Origin: Dentipellis sp. KUC8613 | Taxonomy: Eukaryota; Basidiomycota; Agaricomycetes; Russulales; Hericiaceae | NCBI GenBank assembly: GCA_002286715.1 | Contig: NSJX01000006.1 | Span: 248,001 to 312,000 of the forward strand | Length of the DNA stretch: 64,000 nt | Reading direction: 5' to 3' | Part shown: positions 34,788 to 46,041 of the stretch, piece after piece | Layout: every line of letters starts with the position of its first letter | Numbering within the stretch: the stretch's first letter is position 1 | Made by a program: the position numbers and the translations under genes | Notes under the pieces: generated by a model | Told to the model about the DNA's origin: nothing | What the model saw: the letters and a program-made list of their open reading frames with translations, nothing else | Databases searched by the model: none

Positions 34788-35404
34788 ATATATACACACG
34801 CGTCCCTTCGCGAATCCGTTTCCTTCTTCGTCACGGTGGCACTGCTAACTGCTGGCTGCTGCGACGGAGGTTTATACTGCATCGGGCTCCTCGAGCTCTG
34901 TGCCGATCGCGGTCCAGGATTCTGGAATGGGCGATGGCCACGGCTGCGCAGCCTGGAGGACGCGTCAGTACGACGCTACTTATCTATATTCAGGGTATGC
35001 TCTGCAGGGGCCACAAGCAGGCTGCAGGCAGGTGCGTCACGGTGCTAAGTATAAGTATAGTGTATACGCACTTATCAATTCACTTCCGTCGACGTCCGTA
35101 CAGTTACGCCCACAGCAGGGCTGGCCAACGCGACCTAGGCAGCGTATCTAATTTGTAGTGCAGGAGCCTGAGAGGAGAGACGACCTCGACCCGCCGCCGT
35201 CTCGATGATGTGCAGGCTGCACATCGGTGTGGATCCTCGCCCCTCTCTGCCATTGACAGTGCCAGCCGTGTCGCGTCTGCTGACCCCGCGCGGGTCGAGC
35301 CCCCCCCCTCTTCTCCCTTTTCCTTTCTTTGTCGACGCGTCCTGCGCGTGCCGTGTCCCGATCCCGTCTTCCGTCTTCCGTGCCCGTCTTCCGTCGTCCG
35401 CGCG

Positions 35405-35476
35405 CGGCTCTCTGGAGGCTTCCGCACTCGGCTCTCTGCAGACTTCCGCACCCGGCTCTCTGCAGAATCCCGCACC
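35405..35476 (+). repeat. 24-bp tandem repeat, three copies
   Basis: Three adjacent 24-bp units each starting CGGCTCTCTG and ending CCGCAC; units 2 and 3 differ at two positions, unit 1 at three or more from unit 2. A diverged CCGTCTT-type 7-bp tract lies just upstream (35362-35402). Confidence 0.8.
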
Positions 35477-35614
35477 CCCGCGCAGAGATGAAAGAAGGCG
35501 CGGGCCGCCGGCCTCTGGCACCCGCGGCGAGCGCTTTTTTTTTCTCGGTGCGGGCGCGGGGGTGCGGGGCGCAGATTTGGAGTGCAGATTTCGCGTTCGT
35601 GCTTGAGTACACTC

Positions 35615-35644
35615 TTTTGGGTTTGGATTTGGGTTCGGGCTTGG
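35615..35644 (-). repeat. CCRANN-type hexamer array, five units
   Basis: Plus strand reads TTTTGG, GTTTGG, ATTTGG, GTTCGG, GCTTGG in perfect 6-bp phase; the reverse complement is five CCRANN units. Confidence 0.8.
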
Positions 35645-35839
35645 GCTGGATCTGAGATGCGGTCAGGTTTGAGAGGGGAGGGGGGGGAGCTGGCATTTGA
35701 TTATAGGTTTGAGGTGTGTGCTTGTACGACTGGATTGGGATGCGTTGGGACGCGGTACGTAGGAGGAGGAGGAGGCGGGGGGATGACATGTGCGGTACAG
35801 TCCCAGTGGCCATGATGCCATGGCGTTACCGTTGTGGGT

Positions 35840-35850
35840 CCCCCCCCCCC
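35840..35850. repeat. Homopolymer C run
   Basis: Eleven consecutive C. Within 550 bp there are also a C9 run near 35300, a G8 run near 35680 and a T9 run near 35530, so this segment is homopolymer-rich. Confidence 0.8.
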
Positions 35851-36122
35851 TTCCCTCACCCTCCAGTCCCTCCTCCATACAAGCTGCGCTGACGGTGACA
35901 GTGACAGTTCCTGTAGGAGCAGGCACCTACACGCCAGACAGTGGACACCCCCATCCGTATCCACATGCGCGTGCATAGCAGACTGACTCGATGTCGACTC
36001 CCGAGTCTGAATCTGTATCACAGGCACCCGCAAGATCCGACAGCTGGTGGCTGGTGCGTAGGACGCCGCGATAACACGGGGTACTGTAAGTGTTACTCGG
36101 CTATTGTGCTGGGGACTTGGTT

Positions 36123-36157
36123 CTTGGGACTGGGTGCTTGGGATCTGGTGCTTGGTG
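36123..36157 (+). repeat. 7-bp tandem tract
   Basis: Five phased units: CTTGGGA, CTGGGTG, CTTGGGA, TCTGGTG, CTTGGTG. Confidence 0.7.
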
Positions 36158-36204
36158 CATGATCCGCGCGGCTCGAATACCGGCCGACGGCGGCGACTGA
36201 GGAT

Positions 36205-36261
36205 GCATATGCGGCGAGCGTGAGGCCTGCGCGTCCCGTGCCAGTGGGCGTATGCATATGC
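36205..36261. promoter_or_regulatory. Pair of GCATATGC palindromes
   Basis: Exact GCATATGC at 36205-36212 and 36254-36261, 49 bp apart start to start. Confidence 0.4.
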
Positions 36262-36880
36262 AGCGTGAATCAATCGAGCTTGTAAGTAGCCCATTTGCTC
36301 GGCTTGAGGCCTGAAACCCAAGCTTGATCATGAGTGGGTACGTATACTATGGCCGTGATACTAGTACGAGCCTAGGATCGCACCCTGATCCGAGCCAACA
36401 CCGACGACAGCAGTGGGTACCGGCCTACTTACCGAGCTTCACGCATACGCGTACGATCACCCCCACCTATAGCTACATCAGAGCTTGTTAGCAAGCACGC
36501 ACGGGGGCTGACGCCCACACGCCCACACCCACTGCTGCGTTGGCGCCCGTGTCGTCATTAGCATCGTCGTCGTCGCTGGGACGAGCTCGAGATGAGCCGA
36601 GTCGGATGCGCTTTACTCTGGAGCCCTATAGCCTGCATCCCTGAGACTAGGACTGTGTGCTCGCGATCTGAGCGCGAGCGCCACAGGGTGCGGGTCGCGG
36701 TCCGTGGTTGCGTATGAGTATCATCAGTGTGCATGTACATGTCTGCAGCTGGGTATATGTGTATATTATTCAGCACGCGCCCGTTCTGAATCAGCGTGTC
36801 GAATCGTGTGTCGTGACTTGAGGAACAGGGAGGCGAGGCCTAGGGACAGCTGGGGCTGTCGTGTCGAGTCATCGTGCACG

Positions 36881-36904
36881 CTTTGAGTTTGAGTTTGGCT
36901 TTGG
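36881..36904 (-). repeat. CCRANN-type hexamer array
   Basis: Plus strand units CTTTGA, GTTTGA, GTTTGG, CTTTGG; the reverse complement gives CCAAAG, CCAAAC, TCAAAC, TCAAAG. Confidence 0.65.
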
Positions 36905-37935
36905 CTTTACGATTGGCGAGCTTTGCAATTGGTCGCAGGCCGCCGGGGCAGTGATGACGCGGGGGCGAAGGTGAAGTGGTTCGTAGTTCGCGATCGGCTC
37001 GCAGTTGCGAACGCGACTGACGGTGGCAGTCGACTTCGAGTTCTGCCTGTAGCAGCTGCAGCTGGCTTCTTCGCTAGTAGTCTGTCGCCTGGATTCGCAG
37101 GAAGCGCGGGGGCGGGCAGAAGCTCGCGAGTGTCCCGGTCTCAAATCGTGGCCAGGTGCCAAACGGTCCGGACCAGTGGGGCGTCGAGCCAGGACTGTAG
37201 TCTAAGCTACAGGTACTCGAGTACTTCACATGTGGACGTGCATGGACATGTGGTTCGCTATAGTACGCGTTGATGTTGCGGTATGCGTGCTATCAAACGT
37301 TCTGGACGCGCGACGCGTCTGGCTCGGGCTGCGTCGAGACGCGCGACTGTCAGCTGCAGTATAATACTGTACGCCTATCTCGACATGATGCACCCCTGCA
37401 ATTGCGTCCGAGGCTGACGAATGAGAGTCTGCACCTATGGAAAGCCTGGATGCATGATGCATGACGCGAGATGTAGGAATAGTTGCTGTTTGCTTACAGC
37501 TTTCTTTTCTTGATAACATGCGCGCATACACTGACTAAGACAGACGCACACACTCTATGGAGCGTACGATATCGTATTGACTGTCGACGTTGTAACACTG
37601 ATTCTCTCAGAAAGTACAGACATAGAGCACGCGTACCCTACATCATCCAGCGACCAGGCCTATAGGAACACCGCAGCACCAAATCTCGCCAGATAGCACG
37701 AGCGCACGACCGGTTCGCCTTGCCTAGCGGTATATCACCCACGGCGCACCAGGTACACCGCCGAATCCCAATGGCCCAAGAGCCCAAACGCCACGACCGC
37801 GGAGGGGAAGGGGAAGGGAAGGGGTGCCCATCGCTACCGCCGGCCGCCGGTGATGCTGGTCTCCTGCTGCGTTTGCGATTGATCAGAGCGCCCCCATCAT
37901 TGACACGGCCTAACAATAATAATAGCAGACCCTGC

Positions 37936-37943
37936 GCATATGC
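37936..37943. promoter_or_regulatory. GCATATGC palindrome
   Basis: Fifth exact copy of the palindrome, 32 bp before a GTAAGTA word at 37975. Confidence 0.35.
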
Positions 37944-38786
37944 TGCCTGGCTGCGCAGATATAAGTAAGTACTCCTGGATTATTCCTGGAGACACAGCTT
38001 GGATATGATTGCTGCGGCGAGAAATTGGATGTAGCGTCAGCGTGAAGACCTAAGTTGCCCTGTGTACTGCCAGTGCAGCGTTCATTCCGGTGCCTGCGGG
38101 CCCGATGACGATGGTATCGACATCAAGCGATAACCAGGCCTCGAGATACGGACCTCGGGACGCGATGATCTACATAGAAGCTGCAGTCTCAGACCACAAG
38201 TGGCGTACACAATTGTCCTGCAGAGATGATTCAGAAGAAGATCAGTTCCGCGTCGACGTGGTGGATGGCGATAAGATGGCGGGTCTCGGATTCGGGATCC
38301 AGGAACGTGCGTGTGGGGTATAGGGCTTGCTCGGGGCGCGTCGTCCGAGTGGGCAGTCCTAGTGTGGTACCGGTGCAAACAATAAGAATACGCAGCGTCT
38401 GTGGGCCTAATGAACATGTCACGGTCAGCGGCTGCATATACATAGATCAAGGTTAGGCTCGTCTTCGTCTGCGCGTTCGGGCAGACTGGCCCACACGACC
38501 GCTTGGAGAATCCTTACCACCCACGGGCTCAGCTGAACCGAGCACGGCGACGGCGGCACCTGCGAGCGCATATACGCACGCGCGCACACGCGCGCGCCCA
38601 CCATCTCCCGCCTCCGCATCACGCGCACACATCCGCGAAGCCCGCTCACGTCCAGAGATGACCCACCCGCGCCCATTGGCTCCCGCTGTCGGACGGTCAG
38701 AAGCTCATGCATGATCAGAGCACGGTACTGCAAGCTTGCAGTACGGTCGACGCCAGCGGCCGAGTCGTGCCGTGCCGAAGCTGAAC

Positions 38787-38814
38787 CCCAGCCCGAGCCC
38801 GAAGCCAATCCGAG
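38787..38814 (+). repeat. CCRANN-type hexamer array
   Basis: Units CCCAGC, CCGAGC, CCGAAG, CCAATC, then CGAG; mostly in 6-bp phase. Confidence 0.6.
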
Positions 38815-41665
38815 AGGCCACGAAGCCCGGCGGCAGCGCCCGCCGACCGGACTCAGCTCGTCGAGCGCGCCCGATGGGGATGTGCGTGCGCGTGTCTGCC
38901 CGGCAGGCCACGATGCGAGTACGCAGTCGGTGGATCCTGCGTCGTGGTCGCCCAGGATCGTAGTGGGCGTCGAGCATCAGAAGTGTCTGCCGAATGCCCA
39001 ATGCGTGCGGGGGCCTGGGCGTGCCGGGGAGCTCGAAGCGGTAAAGGGCACGCAAAGCATATCTGGGTGCCTAGCCTGATTGGATCTGGACTGGGGAGGC
39101 GGGGTCGAGCACTGAGCAGAGCAGGAGCGGATGACGTCGGCGGGTGAGCGTGCCGCGTCCCGGTGTGTACGTAGTGGACTCTGTGGTGTGGTTGCCAGAA
39201 TAAGGAAGTTGAAGGCGAGGAGGCAGGAATAGGGTGATAGGATCACTAAGCCGAGGCGAACGTGGCTGCAGACGCGCTGCTAAAGCCGTGCGGAAGGGCT
39301 AGAAGCGGGCATCGAGGACGCGTTAGCCCGCAACGAGGACGAGATAACGATTGCGCTGGTTCGCAGTATGATGTCGAAAGTGGCCCCAGGCATCCGAGAA
39401 TATGTATTGAGTCCTTGGCCTGGGGCAGCACGGCGATGATCCGCCGGGGCACCGCAGTCGCAGCTGGCGGCGAGCGGCAGGGTGGGCAGCCGTCGGGACA
39501 CGCCCGCGGCGGCGAGCGTGATAAAGGCGGGCACCTGACGCGCCGCGAGGAGAGCCTGAATGGCAGCCTCGGGTGGGGGCGGGCGGTTCGACCCCGGCGG
39601 GCTGCAGACTGTTTATGGTCAGGTGGGCAGCGGCAGCAGAGAACGTACTAATCGATGCCGGATCTCGCGCATGCGCAGGCGCGAGGCGGGAGAATGTTGG
39701 CCGTTGGGGACGGTGGAAGGGCAGATGGAAGGACGAGAGACAGGCCCTGGCACAAGTCCGAGCAGAGCGCGTCTGGTGGAACGTCCGCCTGCCTTTCGCG
39801 TCCGTCGGTGGCGCCGCCACTGCGTCCGAATCCCAACGTTTCCCCGCAGAGCTCGCTGTCCCCATGCTCCCCGTGGAACTCTCAATCGAATGCCCGGTCC
39901 CTCCGCCTCGGGGCAGCTCTTGCTCGTATGGGCTGCGACGGCTGCTGTCGCCAGCAGCGCATTGCGTGAGTGCCGTCACAGTAACTAGTCTGCATCTGCC
40001 GCCGTTCGAACTTGGGCTGCAGGCTGTCGAGAAGCGGAATGCACGCGGAACGATATGTGCCCGAGCACATCGCATATGGCCGCATCTGCAGCACACCGCG
40101 GAACCAGATGGTCCTGAAGGTAGGTTTCTGTGGAAGTCTGTCAACCGTGATGGGCAGCTGGCTTCCTCGAGATGGGACATCGTGGCCTGCCGCCTGCACT
40201 CACAACCCACAGGGCATCGAGCATGCTGTCCGAATGGACATGCGACTCGAGATTATCGCGCGGCCTTGCGCAGGTCATCTCGTTCGATGACTTCTCAGAA
40301 CCCGAGATGAAATCACGGCGTGCCGGTCAGTGACAGTGCAGCCCTTTCTGCCTCTTCTCAAAAGGCAGACGGGAATCTGCTTCCGCATCTTGCTTTTTTG
40401 TATTCACATGTCCATGTATACATACAGGGAGCTGCCTTTCGCAGGCCGGCACGCTTGCTGCAGGCGACTTAATACAGGTGATAACGGTGTGTTTCCGCTC
40501 AGTCTTCTGCCAGTAGCGAACTGATTCAATGTCGAAGGTTCTTCAATTTCGAAAGTACGAGAGAAGCTGGAAGGCTACAGCCTGATACTGGGCCGTGTGA
40601 GGTAACAGAAGCTCGCAAAGCAGATCCAGTGCGCTTTTACGTCTCCCTCAGTGTTGCTCTTCATACACCGTCCTAACTCCTATCAACCATCGATCAAACA
40701 CCGCGGGTCTCGCAGTACTAGTGGCGTATTGCCGTCTGCTTTACGCTGCGTGTGCGACTTGTAGGCGCGTTTTCTGGCTGATCATTTACGCAGGAATATA
40801 TTCGACGTGCTCGCGAGCTGTGCGTGGCGTGGATAAGGTTGGCGTTCTCATCTGAATCTACATCTGACCACCTTGAGCTCATTCACGTCGTCATATCTCG
40901 ACTTCGCAGTGACGTCGTCGCGCCTGCACCCACGGATTCAGACGTGCGACGCTCCTCGACTCGTCATCCCGCAACTGCATCTCCATCTATCTATCGAATC
41001 GATTGGCGGCATCCGCACTCTGCCGTCAAATCTCGCAACCTAATCGACACTACAAACCTGCAAACCTTACACCTTTATTCCCACAGCACGCGCCGTCGAC
41101 ATTATTATTCACAGTCGTTCTCATGATGTCACTCAGCTCGCACTCGACATGATCGATTCTGTCAGATTACACTTCAAGCACCCGGCCTGATAGCAGTGAC
41201 GGTGATAGTGACGATCCCATCGCGGCTCTAACACTCCTAGCTTCGTCTTCACTTCGCCTGCCCACCGCGCGCTCGCCAGGACCAGGAGCAGCATCCGAGC
41301 CAGAGTGCAACGCCAATCTGACGCCCGCTCGCAGACCGAACGCGCCTGCCTGAGCGTCCCGCACCCATGCATGCTCGCGTGCACCCCTCCCTCGTCCCGG
41401 GGCCTGCGCTGCCCACAACCCACAGCTGCCGCTCGCCGTGCATCCACCCACGGCCGGGCGCCTCGCAGTTTGGCGCACAAGATTGGCGAGCGGTGGGCGT
41501 TTGGGCGAGGCACAACCGATCTGCGTGTGCGCCGCCGGCGGCTGTCGATGTTTGCCTGCGTGGCGGTGTGTCGGCGAGAAGAGTGCGCACGTCCTGAGTC
41601 CGGCGCGCGGATCCGCTCGCGAGTCAGAGTGGGCGTGTCGTCCCTGGGCCTTGCGACGCGGGGTG

Positions 41666-41704
41666 GGGTTTGGGTTTGAGTTCGGGTTCGGACTCGGGAT
41701 TGGC
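41666..41704 (-). repeat. CCRANN-type hexamer array, six units
   Basis: The plus strand reads as phased TTTGGG, TTTGAG, TTCGGG, TTCGGA, CTCGGG, ATTGGC; the reverse complement is six degenerate CCRANN units. It is the longest such array seen. Confidence 0.8.
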
Positions 41705-42543
41705 AGGATTGAAACGCTGCTCAGACTCGGTGGTAGGGCCCCGGTCAGCCGTCGCCCTTGTGGCCTTGCGTATCCGTGTTTCGGGCTTTTGTCATTATGT
41801 CGTTGGTATGTCGACCGAGGCTGCTTAATGGTTAATTTTGATAGCAGCTGCCTCGGACTTGCGCTCGGGCGACGGCGACGTCGACTGAACTATGGCCTCT
41901 TGTCAATTCACTATGTATACCATCCGCAATTCTCTATAGTCCGTTCTCGTGCTTGTGTTGGAGCAGGTACTCAGCTCAGTCAGCCTCGGCCCCTCGGTGT
42001 CTCCGTCGCTCTCACATCACCACTCGAGCGCCGCGCTGCGCTCGTCGCTGGCGCTATCCTCAACTCAAGTGCGCATGGCGCATCGCGAGTGCGCTTGCAA
42101 TTTCGAAATTCTGCACAGCACGGCCGAGTCACCGTGACGCCTATGGCGCTTGCCTGCTCGGGCGCTTTTCTCGGGAGGCGCGTAACGCGCTTGTGGACAT
42201 GTACAGCGTTCGGCCGGGTGGGGAGGCGCGGTACGCGCTCGGGATGCAGATGAAGATTCGTTACGGCTCGTGTGTTCTTTGTCGGCACGGGTGCTGCAGG
42301 TGGTACCATACACTCGTGTCAGCTTGCTGGTGCTTCTTACAGAATAAAACATGTGAACGTTGCACTAGGGCTGTTCTCTTGGTCATGCTCTCGGGCGTCG
42401 TTAGCTTACGTCCATGCCTCTTGGTTGTATAGGGATTGTCACCGTCATTGTCTGCTTGCCTTGCGTGTAGTATACAGGTTTTAGAGTAATGTTTGACTTT
42501 GTGAATACTCGAGAAGGAAAAACAACATGTTCAGGAGGTCTCA

Positions 42544-42646
42544 TGTCCGGTGTGAGGATCGAACTCACGACCTCAGGATTGCATCAGGAAATACCTGACT
42601 CATAGAGATATGAGACCTGCGCTCTAACCAGCTGAGCCAACCAGAC
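42544..42646 (-). tRNA. tRNA-Met (CAT), elongator type, with intron
   Basis: Read on the minus strand: 7-bp acceptor stem GTCTGGT/ACCGGAC, D stem GCTC/GAGC, anticodon stem CAGGT/TCCTG with the T31-T39 pair usual in elongator tRNA-Met, loop CTCATA-intron-A and anticodon CAT. The T arm GTGAG/CTCAC has TTCGATC in the loop; discriminator A. The intron of about 29 nt sits one base 3' of the anticodon, the canonical site. It lies 175 bp upstream of and divergent from the Pns1-like gene. Confidence 0.93.
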
Positions 42647-42821
42647 GTATTGGGATAGAGCATATTGTATCTTTAGAGGAGAAAAGCAGGGGATGGAGAG
42701 AGCTTGACTTGTGCGATATTTGTTCACACGGTTACGTAGAGGACGCGTCTGCGGGAGAAAGAGCCTGTGCAGCAGCCTCTCCTCGCATGCCTCCAGCTCT
42801 TCGTCCATCGTCCTCGTCGAC

Positions 42822-45681
42822 ATGACCGCCTCCTTTGCGACATACGCGTCGCAGTTCCTCAACCGCCAGCGCAACCCCGCATCCAGCCTCTCCTCGTCCC
42901 AGCCCCTCTTCTTCTCCTTCTCCACCGACGACGATGCATCCCGTGCAGGTAACAACGACTCGGACCTCGATGACCTCGACGACCCCCATCTCCGCGCCAG
43001 CGATGTTACTGCCAGCCGCGCTCTCAGCTCACGCCATCATGCTGATCACGACGACGACGACCCGTATCTGCGCCTCGACGAGGACGATCCCAATCTCTTC
43101 GCCGGAGGAAGCAGAGCACACTTCGATCCTCACTCCATGCCTCTCATAGACTCGCATGCGCCCTCAGAAGGCGAGCCCAGCCGTGGCTGGCTGGCGCACC
43201 AGGCGTCGCCGCTCCGCTCGCCGTCGCCGGCGCCGTCCTCCTCTTCCGATTCAGGCACCCCTCCTGCCGATCTCCTCAATCCCGCCCTCGCGCGCACGCA
43301 GCGCCCGCACGAACACCGACCACCCCCGCCGCCCCCTGCGTCCAGATCGCCGCCAGTGCCGCCCCCGCCCCGCACGGCCGTGTCGCTCTCCCTGACCGAG
43401 TCGCTGCTCCCGCGCGATGGCCGCACACGACCGCTCGACGTCTTTTCCCTTCCCGACCCGCGGCACATCTCCCGCTCGAGACGAAAATACAACGACTCGA
43501 TATGGACGGCCGTCTGGTGTACGGGGCTATCACTCTGCGTGTTCTTCTCCATTCTTGTCCTCTTCCTCACCCGCAAGCCGCCCAAGCACCAGCAGTCTCT
43601 CCCCTACACCACTTTCTTGCATACCGTCCCGATGCTCATCATCCTGACCTTCGTCAGTGCGATCGTGTCGTATACGCACATTGCTCTGCTGCGCATATTC
43701 GTGCGCCCCGTCGTCTTTGCGACTTCTGTATTCGTGCCCGCGACGTTGCTGATATCCGCGATATGGGCATTCGTCGGGAGTTTCATGTGGGATGCCAATA
43801 CCGAGCCGACGTGGGGCGAGACGTGGGGGTGAGTGCAGCTAATGCCATTTATTTTACTCTGCCGAACTCATACGCTTTTTGTAGCTTGCGCCTTTTCTCG
43901 CTAGTGCCTCTGGCGCTTGCTCTACTGACCGCCCGGCGGCTCGTCCACCTTCCGCGAGACATGCACATGGCGTCTGCGCTCCTCACTCAAACGACAGACC
44001 TCCTCGCCGCGAACCCCTTTCTGCTCGCGCTCTCGCCCTCCGTCCTGCTCGCGGTGCTCATCGCTTCCATTCCCTTCCTAACGCTCATCTTCCGCCTGCT
44101 CCTCATCGGGTACTTCTTGCACCCCGCCGGGGGCTGGCAATGGCACGTCAAGGGCTGGGCGAACTGGGCCATTGTCGCGGCTGCCGGCATCTGGCTGTGG
44201 ACATGGGGCGTCGCGCGCGGCGTGCTCCGCGTCACGACCGCAGGCGTGATTGCCGCGTGGTACTTTGCCGAGTACGCTTGCCCTTTTTTTCTTTCTCTCG
44301 TCATCGTGCCCCCGGCTCATTCCCCGCTCTTTCTTCATGCAGCCCGGACATGGCGCCGCCGCCCCCGATGTCGACACACACCATCCACGCGGCGCTCACG
44401 CGCGCCGCGCAGCCGTCGCTGGGCACGATCGCGCTCTCCGCGCTCATCCTGACCGGCGTCCGCATCCTGACGCTCCTCACGATCCTGCTCCGCCGCGCGC
44501 CCCTCTACCTCCCGCCGACGGCCCGCCCGCTCGCGTACGCCGCAGGCGTGGCGGCCGGGTACCTCGAGGGCGCGGCCGGCACGCTGAGCGCGCACGCGCT
44601 CGTGTACGTCGGCATCACGGGCGACCCGTTCTGGCCGGCGGCGAGGCGCGCGCGGGCGTTGGTCGCCGCGGTCGAGAGCAAGGGTGTTGGCTCGACTGTG
44701 AGCGCGCGGTACAGGCGGCGGTTTAAGACTGAACGTGCGTGCATTCTTCTATGCTTCGGGAGGGAATGGGGTAACTGATCGCGGATGTGGTTGTGGTCGT
44801 GCAGCCCCGCTGACGTTGCTGACGATTGCCCCGCTCACGCTGACGTTCCCGTTTGCGCTGCTCACGTACCTGTTTGTTGCGCATACGCTGAGTGCGCCTG
44901 CGGAGGCGCTGGGCGCGGCGTTCCTTGCGGGCGGTGTTACTGCTCTTGTGGGTCTGTTCTGTGTTGGACTTGTTAAAGATGTGTACGTCTTGTTGCGTCG
45001 TCGACGCGGTTGCAATGCTCACATCGATACCCCGTAGTGCGGACACGCTGTACCTGTGTTACTGCATCGACAAGGATGTAGGGGAGAGGCGGCGAGCGGA
45101 GGTGTTCGAGTTGGTATGTGCCTTTGCCTTGCATGCCATCCACCAGCCCAGGCCCGATCTGATTTCTTCTGCACCAGTTCGAACTCGACTCCCACCGCAC
45201 AACCGCGCCCTCCCGCACGCGCCCCGCGCCCACGCCGTCCAACACCCGCACGGCACCCGCACCGACGCCCTCCCAGCCGCCGCCCCGCCCCAAGCCACAG
45301 CAGCCCATCTCGCAGCGCGTCGAGCACCTCTCCTCGCCGTCGCCCGAGTCGTCGCCCGAGCCAGTCCCCGAGCCGCCCCTGCGCGAGATCTACACGCACC
45401 ACGAGGAAGAGGCTGAGGACGCCGACCTGGACGCCGATGTGGATGTGGACCCGTTCTTGCATGCGTTTGACCAGGGCGAGGAGCTCGAGGCGAGTGTGGG
45501 CCCGAGCCTGCCTGCGTCCCCGCCGAAACGCGCCGTTGGGGTGCCCGCGTCGAGGGGGTATGATGTTGGGTCTGGACTGGCGAGTGCTAGTGCCAGTGTG
45601 AGTGCGAGCGCGAGGAGGGCACGGGATGAGGAGGAGGGGATGGGCATGAGCGGGTTGTTCCCTGGGTCGGATTTGTTTTGA
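42822..45681 (+). CDS. PNS1: Pns1/CTL (choline-transporter-like) family membrane protein
   Basis: Six exons (42822-43828, 43885-44271, 44343-44734, 44805-44982, 45038-45113, 45178-45681) give 847 aa. Residues 1-225 are a cytoplasmic-looking, Ser/Pro/Asp-rich tail (a PPPPPPASRSPPVPPPP run near 170-190). About ten membrane segments follow. The CTL signature is present: a W-x-W-G-V-x-R-x-V-x-R-V-T-T-A-G-V-I-A-x-W-Y-F segment, then SALILTGVRILTLL, ALVYVGITGDPFWPAARRA and DTLYLCYCIDKD. The C-terminus is a long acidic Pro/Ser-rich tail (HHEEEAEDADLDADVDVDPF) ending MSGLFPGSDLF. The family sits in plasma or vacuole membranes; the substrate of fungal members is not settled. The start is the first ATG of the frame; a longer frame upstream has no ATG. 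Confidence 0.9.
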
Positions 45682-46041
45682 GTGAGTTGTTGTGAGTTGC
45701 GCATGGTGGAGCAGAGGATGGATTTCGGATTGTACATATAGCTTTGGTGTAGATCTTGTCAGCTGCACTTACTTACGATCGAGTACTCATGCACATTGTT
45801 CACGGTATAGATTCTTGTGTGCCGGGTAGGGCCTGGGGGTGGGTGGGTATTTGCTTGATGGGGGCGCGAGGGTATAGGTCAGGCATAAGTTCTGCGTTAT
45901 GCTCGTACATTCATTTTTGCATGCTTTGATTCGGACAGTCTTGTTGTGCAATGATATGGTATGTAAATAATAGGTCTGCTGGAGGTTAGCAGAAGGGTGT
46001 GGTTGATTGATCGTAGCATTCGGTGGTACCACAACGCTGCA
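45682..46041. other. 3' flank of PNS1 before the tRNA-Asn cluster
   Basis: 360 bp without a gene call. It includes ACTTACTTACG near 45769. Nothing else recognised. Confidence 0.45.

Larger units (their letters stand above)
33579..42543. other. GC-rich, gene-free region with many short tandem tracts
   Basis: About 9 kb. The first 450 bp is a CT-rich 3' flank of the orphan gene. Open frames of 100-300 codons lie on both strands (for example 39323-40210 minus against 39573-40310 plus) and show no domains. Structure seen instead: CCRANN hexamer arrays, a 24-bp tandem triplicate, 7-bp repeats, homopolymer C and G runs and GCATATGC palindromes. Confidence 0.5.

Noticed and set aside
39323..40310. 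Long open frames on both strands (295 codons minus, 245 codons plus)
   Set aside because: They overlap each other, are rich in Arg/Pro/Ala/Ser as expected of GC-rich DNA, and show no domain, splice pattern or good start.
35615..41704. Interstitial telomere repeat
   Set aside because: Units such as GGGTTC and GGGTTT recall telomere variants, but true TTAGGG units are absent and the shared rule is CCRANN, so I do not call it telomeric.
21613..42543. Centromere or transposon island
   Set aside because: No retroelement ORFs, LTRs or AT-rich/RIP-like sequence; the nearby MIF2 gene is no evidence for a centromere location.
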